A stretch of 64,000 nt of DNA, from NCBI GenBank assembly GCA_945952105.1, contig CAMFGZ010000002.1, positions 124,001 to 188,000 of the forward strand. The letters are read 5' to 3'. A model generated the notes under the pieces. The model was not told where the DNA came from and made no database searches. It saw only the letters and a program-made list of their open reading frames with translations. Positions 42,942 to 51,979 of this stretch are shown piece by piece. Each line of letters opens with the position of its first letter. Position 1 is the first letter of the stretch. The stretch comes from an uncultured Rhodospirillaceae bacterium. Lineage in GTDB: Bacteria; Pseudomonadota; Alphaproteobacteria; Reyranellales; Reyranellaceae. The position numbers and the translations under genes were made by a program.

Positions 42942-43810
42942 GAGCGCTTCGCCAGCAGGCCGGCGGGGCGGATGAACATCATGACGATGAAGAACGCGAA
43001 GGCGAGCACGTAGCCCCATTCGAGGTCGGAGAAGAGGCCGCCGAGCGAGATGATCTCGGCGAACAGGAAGGCCGCCACGAAGCCGCCCACGAAGTTGCCC
43101 AGCCCGCCCAGCACGCAGATCAGGAACGTGATCGGGCCAAACGACAGGCCGACGAAGGGATGGACGTCGTACTGCAGCACCAGCAGGCAGGCCGCGAGGC
43201 CCGCGAGGCCGCCGCCCAGCGCCGAGGTGACGAGGTAGATCTTCTTCGTATCGACGCCCATCAGCGCCATGATCTGTCGGTCCTGGGCGATCGCGCGGAT
43301 CGCCGTGCCGGTGTAGGTCCGCGTCATGAAGAGGTAGACCGCGACCATGCCGATCAGCGCCGCGCAGAAGGCCAGCAGGCGGGCGTAGCTGAAGTGCATC
43401 TCGCCCAGCGCCAGCACCGGCAGGCGAATGCCAAGATTGCGGAAGTCGATGCCGAAGGCCACGGTGGCGAAGCTCTGCAGCACGAACAGCACGCCGCCGG
43501 TGGCGAGGAGCTGGTTGATCGGCGGCGCCGAGAGCAGCGGCTCGATCACGAGGAAATGCAGCGCTGCTCCCATTGCGGCGACCAGCAGGATGCAGATCGG
43601 CGCGGCGATCCAGTACGGCAGGCCATAGACGGAGAACAGGTAGTACATGCCGTACATGCCGATCATGACCAGCTCGGCGTAGCAGATCCACGTCACGTCG
43701 ATGACGCCGAAGATCAGGTTCAGTCCGAGTGCCAGCAGCGCCAGCACGCCTCCCAGCAGGATGCCGTTGACCAGCGCCTCGAGCAGGTAGATGTCGAAAA
43801 TTTCCATCAT
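42938..43810 (-). CDS. livH: Branched-chain amino acid-type ABC permease LivH
   Basis: 290-residue permease starting with LLEALVNGILLGGVLALLALGLNLIFGVID, typical of LivH. The coupling loop is RTYTGTAIRAIAQDRQIMALMGVD. ATG 43810 follows AGGTGA by a few bases; the adjacent ATG 43807 is possible. It lies 8 bases after livF and overlaps livM by 4 bases. Confidence 0.93.
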   Translation of the reverse strand: MMEIFDIYLLEALVNGILLGGVLALLALGLNLIFGVIDVTWICYAELVMIGMYGMYYLFSVYGLPYWIAAPICILLVAAMGAALHFLVIEPLLSAPPINQLLATGGVLFVLQSFATVAFGIDFRNLGIRLPVLALGEMHFSYARLLAFCAALIGMVAVYLFMTRTYTGTAIRAIAQDRQIMALMGVDTKKIYLVTSALGGGLAGLAACLLVLQYDVHPFVGLSFGPITFLICVLGGLGNFVGGFVAAFLFAEIISLGGLFSDLEWGYVLAFAFFIVMMFIRPAGLLAKRS

Positions 43811-43818
43811 CGCTTCAC

Positions 43819-44523
<705 letters not shown>

Positions 44524-44537
44524 GGTCTCGGCCCCCG

Positions 44538-45317
44538 TCAGCGGCTGGCCGGAGCGCCGCTCGCGGCGGCGGCCGCCGCGGCCGTGGCCTGCGTGGCATG
44601 CGCGTCGGTGCCGAGATAGACCTCGATGACACGGGGATCGTGCGACACCGCGCTCGGCAGGCCCTCGGAAATCTTCTCGCCGTGGTCCAGCACCATGACC
44701 CGGTCGACGACGCGCATCAGCACGCCCATGATGTGCTCGACCCAGATGATGGTGATGCCGAGCTCGGTGCGGATCTTGCGCAGCATCTCGGCCGCCTGAT
44801 CCATCTCGGCCTCGTCGAGCCCACCCAGGCTCTCGTCGGCCAGCAGGAGCTTCGGTCCCGTGGCGATCGCCTTGGCAAGCTCCAGCTTCTTGAGCCCCGC
44901 CGCCCCCAGACCGTCGACGCTGGCCTGACGATCGGTCGGCAGGCCGACCATGGCAAGCGCCCGCTCGGCGGCTTCCCCCGCCTTCGCGCGGCTATGGCTG
45001 CCCTGACCGTAATATCCCGCCAGCGCCACGTTCTCGAAGATGGTGAGGCGGCGGAAGGGGCGCGGAATCTGGAAGGTGCGCCCGATGCCGCTGTTGATGA
45101 TGCGGTGCGACGGCAGGCCCGCGATCTCGGTGCCGGCGAACCTGATCGATCCCGCGCTGGGCGCGAACGTGCCCGACAGCATGTTGAAGATCGTGCTCTT
45201 GCCCGAGCCGTTGGGACCGATCAGGCCGAGAATCTCGCCCTGATCGACCTTGAACGACACATTGTTCACGGCGGTGAAGCCGCCGAAACGCTTTACCAAG
45301 CCCTCTACGACCAGCAC
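44538..45317 (-). CDS. livG: ABC transporter ATP-binding protein LivG
   Basis: 259 residues from a GTG start. Walker A is GPNGSGKST; the LivG-specific GIGRTFQIPRPFRRLTIFENV contains the Q-loop; Walker B is LLLADESLGGLD. The signature region is unusual (VDGLGAAGLKKLELAKAIA replaces the LSxGQQ type), as in many Liv-type proteins where it reads LSYGxxR or LTxxxRKRLELA. The C-terminus ends in a low-complexity alanine tract (about 243-255). It lies 29 bases after the binding-protein gene. Confidence 0.92.
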   Translation of the reverse strand: MLVVEGLVKRFGGFTAVNNVSFKVDQGEILGLIGPNGSGKSTIFNMLSGTFAPSAGSIRFAGTEIAGLPSHRIINSGIGRTFQIPRPFRRLTIFENVALAGYYGQGSHSRAKAGEAAERALAMVGLPTDRQASVDGLGAAGLKKLELAKAIATGPKLLLADESLGGLDEAEMDQAAEMLRKIRTELGITIIWVEHIMGVLMRVVDRVMVLDHGEKISEGLPSAVSHDPRVIEVYLGTDAHATQATAAAAAAASGAPASR

Positions 45318-45346
45318 GGCCCGCCCTCGTTCGTTGCGGCCGCGGC

Positions 45347-46660
45347 CTACTGGTTGCTGAAGCCGGAAGTCTTGGGAAGCGGCAGCACCGGCTCGCGCTG
45401 CTGCTGGCTCTTCGGCCAGACGACATAGGACTTGTCGTCGACGTACTGGATGATGACCGGGAAGGACCGCTCGTTCTGGCCGGCGATCGGCGAACCTTCG
45501 CCCGCGAACTTGACGCCGAAGCCCAGCATCGTGCCGCCTTCCGGCAGGTCGACCTCGAGCGCAGCCTTGCGCAGCGCGTCGGGATCGACGCCGCCATGCT
45601 TCTTGATGGCGCGGGGCAGGACCTCGGTGAAGAACACGTAGGCGTTTGAAGCGGCGATGCCGACATGCGCCGAACGAATGGCCACGCCCGGCTTGATCTT
45701 GTCGAACTCCTCGCCGACCATCTTGATCACGGGCGGCAGCTTGGGATCGAGCGTCGCCTGGTTGGCGAGCCAGATCGAGATCGGGTCGATGTTGAACACG
45801 TAGTTCACGTCGTTGCCCATGCCGTCCTTGAGCTTCTCGTAGACGCCGTATCCCGCGCCATGACCGACCAGCGCACCGAACTTCAGGCCCTGCTCGCGCG
45901 CCTGGCGGGCGAACAGCGTGATGTCCGGATTGTAGCCGGTATGGAAGATCACGTCGGGACGGGCGCGCTTCAGCTTCGTCACCAGCGCCGACAGGTCGGG
46001 CGCGGTCGCCGAATACCCTTCCTTCATGACGATGTTGAAGCCGGCCTTCTTCGATCCCGCCTCGTTGCCCTTGGAAACGTCGACGCCGTAGGAACCGTCC
46101 TCATGGATGATCGCCACGCGCATGTCCTTCGGCTCCTTGCCGAACTTCGACTTGGCGTTCTTCTCGATCATGTCCGCGGCCATCAGGCCGAACTGCTGGC
46201 CGGAAGCCTGCGGACGGAACGTGTATTTCAGGTTCTTGTTCTCGACCACGCCGGTGGAGATGCAGGTCGTGATCCACATGAAATTCTTGAGCTGCTCGAC
46301 GCGCGCCGCGACGGGCACGCATTGCGCCGAGGAGAAGAACCCCATCACGAGGTTGACCTTCTCCTGCTCGATCAGGCGCACGGCCTCGTTGATTGCGACG
46401 TCGGGCTTGCTCTGCGCGTCGGCGTAGACAGCCTCGATCTTGTAGCCCTCGACGCCGCCCTGCTTGATGAAGTTGTCGATCATGATCTTGGCGCCGGTGT
46501 AGTTCAGCTCCGAGCCGCCACCGGCCAGCGGGCCGGTCAGGTCGTAGATGACGCCGATCTTGATCTTCTTTTCTTGGGCCTGGGCGGAAACCGCCATGCC
46601 CAACGCCGCGACAGCGGCAACCGCGCCACCCAGCAGGCGCACAGCCTTGTGCTTGAGCAT
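45347..46660 (-). CDS. livK: Periplasmic binding protein of Liv type
   Basis: 437 residues with signal peptide MLKHKAVRLLGGAVAAVAALGMAVSAQAQ. The mature type I fold (KIGVIYDLTGPLAGGGSELNYTGAKIMID...) is longer than E. coli LivK (about 345 mature). Ligand-contact positions near MGFFSSAQCVPVAA and HTGYNPDIT do not obviously match leucine binders. A good ribosome-binding site (GGGAGAGG) precedes ATG 46660. It is the first gene of the transport cassette. The ligand could be an alcohol- or acid-type compound given the flanking sulfatase and GMC genes (inference). Confidence 0.92.
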   Translation of the reverse strand: MLKHKAVRLLGGAVAAVAALGMAVSAQAQEKKIKIGVIYDLTGPLAGGGSELNYTGAKIMIDNFIKQGGVEGYKIEAVYADAQSKPDVAINEAVRLIEQEKVNLVMGFFSSAQCVPVAARVEQLKNFMWITTCISTGVVENKNLKYTFRPQASGQQFGLMAADMIEKNAKSKFGKEPKDMRVAIIHEDGSYGVDVSKGNEAGSKKAGFNIVMKEGYSATAPDLSALVTKLKRARPDVIFHTGYNPDITLFARQAREQGLKFGALVGHGAGYGVYEKLKDGMGNDVNYVFNIDPISIWLANQATLDPKLPPVIKMVGEEFDKIKPGVAIRSAHVGIAASNAYVFFTEVLPRAIKKHGGVDPDALRKAALEVDLPEGGTMLGFGVKFAGEGSPIAGQNERSFPVIIQYVDDKSYVVWPKSQQQREPVLPLPKTSGFSNQ

Positions 46661-46692
46661 ATCCCTCTCCCTTGAATTTCTAATATTTGTTG

Positions 46693-46712
46693 CGCGCATC
46701 ACAAAGTGCGCG
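46693..46712. promoter_or_regulatory. Inverted repeat upstream of livK
   Basis: CGCGCA (46693-46698) and TGCGCG (46707-46712) form a 6-base inverted repeat with an 8-base spacer in the 76-base gap between the alkylsulfatase stop and livK start. It could be an operator or weak attenuator hairpin. Confidence 0.35.
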
Positions 46713-46736
46713 AGAGGTTCTGTCAAGCGTTTCGCG

Positions 46737-48689
46737 TCAGCGGCCTTCTCCCGGCGTCAGGATGTCGAACATCATTCCCGTCGGCGGATCCATCATCGCG
46801 AACAGCGCGCCGAGCTTCGGAATCTCTCCTTCGAGTTTCAGTGCGCCGCTCGCCAGCGCATCGGGAATTGTGAGCTTGCGCATCACGATTGCGTCCATCG
46901 TCGCCCGCTTCGTGGTGACGGAGACGTCGGCATCGGCAGCCGTCTCTCCCATGCGGTGGGTCAGGGTGCTGTGCTTCAGCGTCAGCCGGAGAGTTTCGTT
47001 GCGATCGGTGAACCGCCAGTTGACCACCAGCGACTGGCCCGCGGCCTTCGCCGCATCGAGACGGATCGCCATCAGGTCGAAGAAGACGTCGCTCGAGAGG
47101 CCGGCCAGTGTATCGGCGCCCATGCCGGGACGCACCGGCATCTGGAAGACGCCGTGGCGAAGTTCCTGCGCGCCGTAGAGGAAGGCGTTGCGCCAGGTCG
47201 CCGACTCGGCCTGGTAGCCCATCTGCTCAAGGGCATCGGCGCAGAGCGCGCGGGCCTCCTTGTTGTTCGGTTCGGCGTAGACGACCTCCTTCATCACCTG
47301 GGCGACCCAACGGAACTCGCCCCTGCCGAAGTCCGCCCGCGCCTTCTCGATCACCGCGGCTGCACCGCCCATATACTCGACGAACTTCGCGGCGGCCGGC
47401 GCCGGCGGCAGCGGATGCAGGTTGCACGGGTTGCCGTCGTACCAGGAGAGATAGCGCTGGTAGACCGCCTTCACATTGTGGCTGACCGATCCGTAGTAGC
47501 CGCGCACCGACCAGCGCTCGGCGAGGCCCGGCGGCAGGTCGATCACCTCGGCGATCTCGGCCGGACGCCAGCCGCGGTTCATGTAGCGCAGCGTCTGGTC
47601 GTGGATGTGTTTGTACAGGTCCCTTTGCGCCTCGAGGTAGTCAATGATCTTCGCATTGTCCCAGGTCGGCCAGTGATGCTGGCCGATCAACACCTTAGTC
47701 CTGGGTCCGTACATCGCGATGGCGTCGCCGATATACTTGGCCCAGACCCGCGGATCGCGCGCCACGGCGCCGCGCAGCGGGATGAAGTTGTGCAGCAGAG
47801 GGCAGGCGTTCTCCGCCATGTTGAGCACCCCGAGCTGCGGATAAAACATGTGCATTTCGGCCGGAGCCTCGGTCTCCGGCGCCAGCTGGAAGACGATCTC
47901 TATACCGTCGATCGTGTGCGTCTCGACCGCCTTGGCGATGGACTGCGTCGGCGCGATCAGGCCGGGAGTTCCGCGTGCGACGCTCTTGCCGAGACCGGCA
48001 TCGACCTGACCGCGCGCACCGCGCGGCAGCATCGTACCGAACTGGAACTGCGCGCGCCGCGACATCGGCACCCCTGCCAGCACGTTCTCGCCGGAAATGG
48101 CCTCCATGAAGCCGGCCGGCGCGATCACCTTGACCTTGCCGGCCTTCACGTCGGCTTCGTCGACCACACCGCGCACGCCGCCGTAGTGATCGATATGGCT
48201 GTGGGTGTAGATCACCGCGACCACGGGCTTGCGCGGCCGGTGGGCATGGTAGAGTTCGAGCGCCGCGCGGGCGACTTCGGCGGTGGTCAGCGGATCGATC
48301 AGGATGAGACCGTTGTCACCCTCGATCACCGTCATGTTGGCGATGTCGAAGCCACGCAGCTGGTAGAGCCGATCCGTGACCTTGAACAGGCCGTTGGCGA
48401 GGTTGAGCCGCGCCATTCGCCATAGGCTGGGATTGACCGTGTTCGGCGCCAGCTCGCCGTCGATGAAGGCATATTCGCCCAGGTTCCAGAGGACGGTGCC
48501 GCCGCCCGTGCGCACGAGCCCCTCGGGCACGGTCGCGACCAGGCCGCGCTTGGAGGCTTCGAAGTCGGCCCTGTCGGCGAAGGGCAGCTTTGCCGCCATC
48601 GCCGCATTGGCGGCTTTCGTTGCAGGTTCGGCGTCGCGTGCGGCGTCGAGATGGGTGGAAGGAACCGGAACTGCCGACGCTGACGCCAT
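46737..48689 (-). CDS. Alkyl sulfatase of SdsA1/BDS1 type (metallo-beta-lactamase fold)
   Basis: 650 residues. The N-terminal metallo-beta-lactamase domain has the dinuclear zinc motif THSHIDHYGG (His163, His165, Asp167, His168). Further ligands are probably the Glu residues in PAEMHMFYP and NMAENACPLLHN and the His in LIGQHHWPTWDN. An alkylsulfatase dimerisation domain (about 390-520) and a C-terminal SCP2-like domain (about 525-650) follow, the known SdsA1 order. The enzyme hydrolyses alkyl sulfate esters to alcohol and sulfate. No signal peptide is apparent, unlike some secreted relatives, so it may be cytoplasmic. It starts 5 bases after the Bug-type binding-protein gene and is followed by the Liv importer and GMC dehydrogenase. 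Confidence 0.93.
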   Translation of the reverse strand: MASASAVPVPSTHLDAARDAEPATKAANAAMAAKLPFADRADFEASKRGLVATVPEGLVRTGGGTVLWNLGEYAFIDGELAPNTVNPSLWRMARLNLANGLFKVTDRLYQLRGFDIANMTVIEGDNGLILIDPLTTAEVARAALELYHAHRPRKPVVAVIYTHSHIDHYGGVRGVVDEADVKAGKVKVIAPAGFMEAISGENVLAGVPMSRRAQFQFGTMLPRGARGQVDAGLGKSVARGTPGLIAPTQSIAKAVETHTIDGIEIVFQLAPETEAPAEMHMFYPQLGVLNMAENACPLLHNFIPLRGAVARDPRVWAKYIGDAIAMYGPRTKVLIGQHHWPTWDNAKIIDYLEAQRDLYKHIHDQTLRYMNRGWRPAEIAEVIDLPPGLAERWSVRGYYGSVSHNVKAVYQRYLSWYDGNPCNLHPLPPAPAAAKFVEYMGGAAAVIEKARADFGRGEFRWVAQVMKEVVYAEPNNKEARALCADALEQMGYQAESATWRNAFLYGAQELRHGVFQMPVRPGMGADTLAGLSSDVFFDLMAIRLDAAKAAGQSLVVNWRFTDRNETLRLTLKHSTLTHRMGETAADADVSVTTKRATMDAIVMRKLTIPDALASGALKLEGEIPKLGALFAMMDPPTGMMFDILTPGEGR

Positions 48690-48694
48690 GACTG

Positions 48695-49669
48695 CTAGCC
48701 CTCGACCTTGATGTTGTTTTCCCGGACGACCTTGGTCCAGCGCACCGTCTCGAACCTGACCCGATCGAGATAGGCCTGCGGCGTGCTGCCGGTGGTGAAG
48801 AATCCGAGTTCCGCAAATCTCTTCTTCACTGCCGGATCCTTCAATGTCTCCAGGCAGGACGCATTCAGCCGCTCGACGATGGGCGCCGGCAGCCCGGCCG
48901 GTCCGACGAGGCCGAAGAAGGCTGCGCTCTCCAGATCCTTCATCCCGAGTTCGGCCACCGTCGGAACGTCGGGGCAAACGGTCGAGCGCTCGGGCGAGGC
49001 CACGGCGATACCGGTGAGCCGCCCGGCGGCGACATGCGTTCCGGTCGGCAGCACGACGTCGATCATGACGGGCAAATGGCCTCCCATTACGTCACGCAGG
49101 GCGTCGGCAGCGCCCTTGTAGCTGACACTCTCGAGGTTGAGCTTGTTTCGCGTACGGAACAGCTCGCCCCACAAATGCGGCTGGTTGCCCATCCCGGACG
49201 TGGCGTAGCGCACGCGCTGCGGCTGCTTGTTCACCCAGTCGGCGAACTCGGCGTAGGTCTTCGCCGGCAAGGACTTATCGATCGCCAGGAGATCCGGGAT
49301 GTCGACCACGGTCGAGATCATCTGGAAGTCCTTCAGCGGATCGAACGGCTGCTTCAGGCCCAGGGCGACGTTGGTCGCCATCGTCGCCGCGCCCAGCAGC
49401 AGCGTGTTGCCGTCAGGCTTGGCCTTGGCCACGACGTCCATGCCGATGATGGTATTGCCGCCGCCCTTGTTCTCGACGATCACCTGCTGCCCCAGCAGAC
49501 CGGTCAGCTTCTCGGCGACGATGCGACCCGCCGTATCGGTCGAACCACCGGCAACGTAAGGCACCACCAGCCTTATCGGCTGGTTCGGCCAGGTCTGCGC
49601 CCGCACCGCCGAAGCGCCGACGATCGTCCAGCCGGCGCCTGCCGCCAGCACGGTACGTCTCCTGAGCAT
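48695..49669 (-). CDS. Bug-family (tripartite tricarboxylate-type) periplasmic binding protein
   Basis: 324 residues starting MLRRRTVLAAGAGWTIVGASAVRAQ, a signal peptide with a twin-arginine-like motif. The mature part begins WPNQPIRLVVPYVAGGSTDTAGR and contains VENKGGGNTIIGMDVVAKAKPDG, diagnostic of Bug/TctC proteins. No TctA/TctB membrane partners are nearby, so it is an orphan binder or sensor. AGGTGG precedes ATG 49669. It is 5 bases upstream of the alkylsulfatase, suggesting that it recognises that enzyme's substrate or product. Confidence 0.92.
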   Translation of the reverse strand: MLRRRTVLAAGAGWTIVGASAVRAQTWPNQPIRLVVPYVAGGSTDTAGRIVAEKLTGLLGQQVIVENKGGGNTIIGMDVVAKAKPDGNTLLLGAATMATNVALGLKQPFDPLKDFQMISTVVDIPDLLAIDKSLPAKTYAEFADWVNKQPQRVRYATSGMGNQPHLWGELFRTRNKLNLESVSYKGAADALRDVMGGHLPVMIDVVLPTGTHVAAGRLTGIAVASPERSTVCPDVPTVAELGMKDLESAAFFGLVGPAGLPAPIVERLNASCLETLKDPAVKKRFAELGFFTTGSTPQAYLDRVRFETVRWTKVVRENNIKVEG

Positions 49670-49712
49670 TTCCACCTTCCTCGTTATGGTTGGCGGCAGG
49701 ATCGCAAACGCG

Positions 49713-49743
49713 CGACGGCCGCGCAATCCGAACGCGGCCGTCG
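49713..49743. terminator. Strong hairpin between MFS and Bug genes
   Basis: Perfect 11-base arms CGACGGCCGCG (49713-49723) and CGCGGCCGTCG (49733-49743) enclose a 9-base loop, starting 23 bases after the MFS stop. No clear U-tract follows on the minus strand. It probably separates the MFS transcript from the Bug/alkylsulfatase transcript. Confidence 0.6.
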
Positions 49744-49765
49744 ATCTGGTGCAGGAGGGCGGAGG

Positions 49766-50959
49766 TTATTCGGCGGGCTTGGGAGCCGTGGCGATAGCGT
49801 GCACGTCCTTCTCGCTGGGCAGCATCGATAGTGCGAGGAAGGAGCAGAACGCCACGCCGGCCAGCACCGTCAGCAGGACGGGAAAGCCCGCGTCCTTCAC
49901 CGCCGGTCCGATCAGCGCCACGACGAAGGAACTGACGCCGAAGCCGATCGCCAGGCGAACACCGGTGACACGGCTGCGCATGCGATCGTCGATGTAGCGA
50001 ACGATCATCGCGTCGGTGAACGGGATGGCGCCGAACACCAGCAGCATGAAGGCGATCGCCGTCAGGAACAGCGCCCAGCCCTGGACCTGCGAGGCGATCA
50101 GGAACAATGGCACCTGCAGCAGCACGATCGGCAGGTAGATGTTCTTCAGCGGATAGCGGTCGATCAGCTTGCCCACCACGAGCTGCGCCAGCGAGGCCAG
50201 CGAGAAGATGATGAACAGCATCGTGGCCAGCATCGCCGGATCCTGCGCGATGTTCTTGGCGCGGTTGGCCAGCAGTTCACCGTTTCCGTTGGTCGTGAAG
50301 TTGAAGATGATGCTGCCGGTCACCGCGGTGAAGGTCATGATGCCGAACACGCGGGCCATGACCGATGGCGGCAGGTCAAGCATCTTGGCCTTGCGCTTGG
50401 CCGGCGCCTCTTCTTCGCGCGGCACCAGCGCCACGAAGGTGACGGCGCAGATCAGGCAGATGACGCCCGGGATGATGAACGCGGCCTGCCAGCCGAAGCG
50501 CTGGGCGATGTAGACGGAGAGGCCGGCGGCAATGGCGATGCCCATGTTGCCCGCCAGGCCGTTCACGCCGATCGTGAAGCCGGGGTTGCTGGCCTTCTGG
50601 ACCAGCATCGGGATGCCGACCGGATGGTAGATCGAGGCGAAAGCGCCCATGAGGGTCAGCGCCGCACCGATCTGCCACTTGTTGGTGCAGAGCGCGATGA
50701 TCAGGGCCGAGACGCCCATGCCGACGAAGAAGATCACCATCATGATCCAGCGGCCCCAATGGTCGCCGAGGCGGCCGCTCACGATCGAGCCCGCGCCGAA
50801 CATGAAGAGTGCGCCGTAGTTGAACGGCGTGAGTTCGGTCCACTCGACGCCCCAGACCCCGGCGATGACGCCCCACGAATAGGCGAAGACCACCAGGATC
50901 CAGTGATCCATGGCGTGGCCGATGTTGAGCAGGATCGAGGTGGGACTGCCGTGGCTCAT
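49766..50959 (-). CDS. Major facilitator superfamily transporter
   Basis: 397-residue 12-helix transporter. The loop 2-3 motif is SGRLGDHWGRW (A-like motif), with a central cytoplasmic loop at about 185-205 (VPREEEAPAKRKAKM) between the two six-helix halves. The N-terminus has a conserved GHAMDHWILVV segment. The substrate is unknown. It diverges from the AraC regulator by 72 bases, a typical regulator/target arrangement. Confidence 0.88.
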   Translation of the reverse strand: MSHGSPTSILLNIGHAMDHWILVVFAYSWGVIAGVWGVEWTELTPFNYGALFMFGAGSIVSGRLGDHWGRWIMMVIFFVGMGVSALIIALCTNKWQIGAALTLMGAFASIYHPVGIPMLVQKASNPGFTIGVNGLAGNMGIAIAAGLSVYIAQRFGWQAAFIIPGVICLICAVTFVALVPREEEAPAKRKAKMLDLPPSVMARVFGIMTFTAVTGSIIFNFTTNGNGELLANRAKNIAQDPAMLATMLFIIFSLASLAQLVVGKLIDRYPLKNIYLPIVLLQVPLFLIASQVQGWALFLTAIAFMLLVFGAIPFTDAMIVRYIDDRMRSRVTGVRLAIGFGVSSFVVALIGPAVKDAGFPVLLTVLAGVAFCSFLALSMLPSEKDVHAIATAPKPAE

Positions 50960-51031
50960 CTTGTTTGGTTCCTCCAGGACGCCCAGACTAGGCTTGGTCC
51001 GGTTGTCTGTCTTGCGCTAGAATGCCAAACA

Positions 51032-51826
51032 ATGTCGCAAAGCAGCCAACCCGACCCGCGATCGACGGACCCTGAGGACTATCAGCGGGTTCAGCGCGCG
51101 GTGGCCGCCATGCCCAAGGATTTCGCCGACGGGTTCGAGATCGCGCCGCATCGCCACCGCCGGGCCCAGTTGATCTATGCCACCGCGGGCACGATGCGTG
51201 TCTCCACGGAAGAAGCGGTCTGGGTGGTGCCGCCGCAACGCGCGCTCTGGGTGCCATCGGGCGTGCGACATTCCATCGTGATGTCGGGGGACGTCACGAT
51301 GCGCACCCTTTACCTGCGTCAGGACGCGGCCGAGGGCATGCCCGAGGTCTGCCGCGTGCTCCATATCTCCCCCCTGCTGCGCGAATTGATCGTCCGGGCG
51401 ACCGAGATGCCCGTGCACTATGATGAACGCGGTGCCGCAGGCCATGTCGTGGCGCTGATCCTCGACGAGTTGCATCACGAACCTTCGCTTCCGCTTCATC
51501 TGCCGATGCCGCGCGACAAGCGTCTGCAACGACTTTGCGCGGCCCTGCTCGCGTCGCCTGGCGACCAGCGGACCCTCGAAGACTGGGCCGGATGGGCGAA
51601 TGCCAGCCCCCGCACGCTTGCCCGGCTGTTCGTGACGGAGACCGGCTTCACATTCGGCGCGTGGCGACAGCAGGCCCGCGTGCTCGAGGCCATGGGCCGC
51701 CTGAGCGGCGGCCAGGCCGTCACCGATGTCGCGCTCGACCTCGGCTACGACAGCGTGAGCGCCTTCAGCGCCATGTTCCGCAGAGCGTCAGGCGTATCTC
51801 CCAGCGCCTACCGCCCGGCGCGTTAA
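51032..51826 (+). CDS. AraC-family transcriptional regulator
   Basis: 264 residues. An N-terminal cupin-like sensor domain (about 30-110, HRHRRAQLIYATAGTMRV, then WVVPPQRALWVPSGVRHSI) is followed by two C-terminal helix-turn-helix units (about 170-264, LEDWAGWANASPRTLARLFVTETG and VTDVALDLGYDSVSAFSAMFRRASGVSPSAYR). This layout matches the NimR/YeaM branch, which often controls an adjacent divergent MFS gene. No Shine-Dalgarno sequence precedes ATG 51032. Confidence 0.92.
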   Translation: MSQSSQPDPRSTDPEDYQRVQRAVAAMPKDFADGFEIAPHRHRRAQLIYATAGTMRVSTEEAVWVVPPQRALWVPSGVRHSIVMSGDVTMRTLYLRQDAAEGMPEVCRVLHISPLLRELIVRATEMPVHYDERGAAGHVVALILDELHHEPSLPLHLPMPRDKRLQRLCAALLASPGDQRTLEDWAGWANASPRTLARLFVTETGFTFGAWRQQARVLEAMGRLSGGQAVTDVALDLGYDSVSAFSAMFRRASGVSPSAYRPAR

Positions 51827-51850
51827 AAGCCCTGTGTGTTGTGAGGTGAT

Positions 51851-51933
51851 TTTGCACGTCGTTGCAAATGGTTAGCCCTTGACGCTGGACGGTAATAATC
51901 CCCCAATGCGCGCCCCTTTTAGAGTAATCTAAA
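51851..51933. promoter_or_regulatory. Upstream region of the 2-oxoacid:ferredoxin oxidoreductase operon with two palindromes
   Basis: TTTGC (51851-51855) and GCAAA (51863-51867) form an inverted repeat with a 7-base spacer. TTTAGA-GTAA-TCTAAA (51918-51933) is a clear AT-rich palindrome in a GC-rich setting, 47 bases before the first gene. It resembles, with one base less spacing, the TTTAGAA-N3-TTCTAAA iron control element bound by Irr (recollection). No standard -35/-10 pair is convincing. Confidence 0.45.
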
Positions 51934-51979
51934 TTGTCATTTACCTGAGTATCTGCGCTCCCGCCGCCGCCTGGAGTTT

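Noticed and set aside
51879..51899. TTGACG...TAATAAT as a sigma-70 promoter for the kor operon
   Set aside because: The two elements are only 8 bases apart, far too close for a -35/-10 pair.
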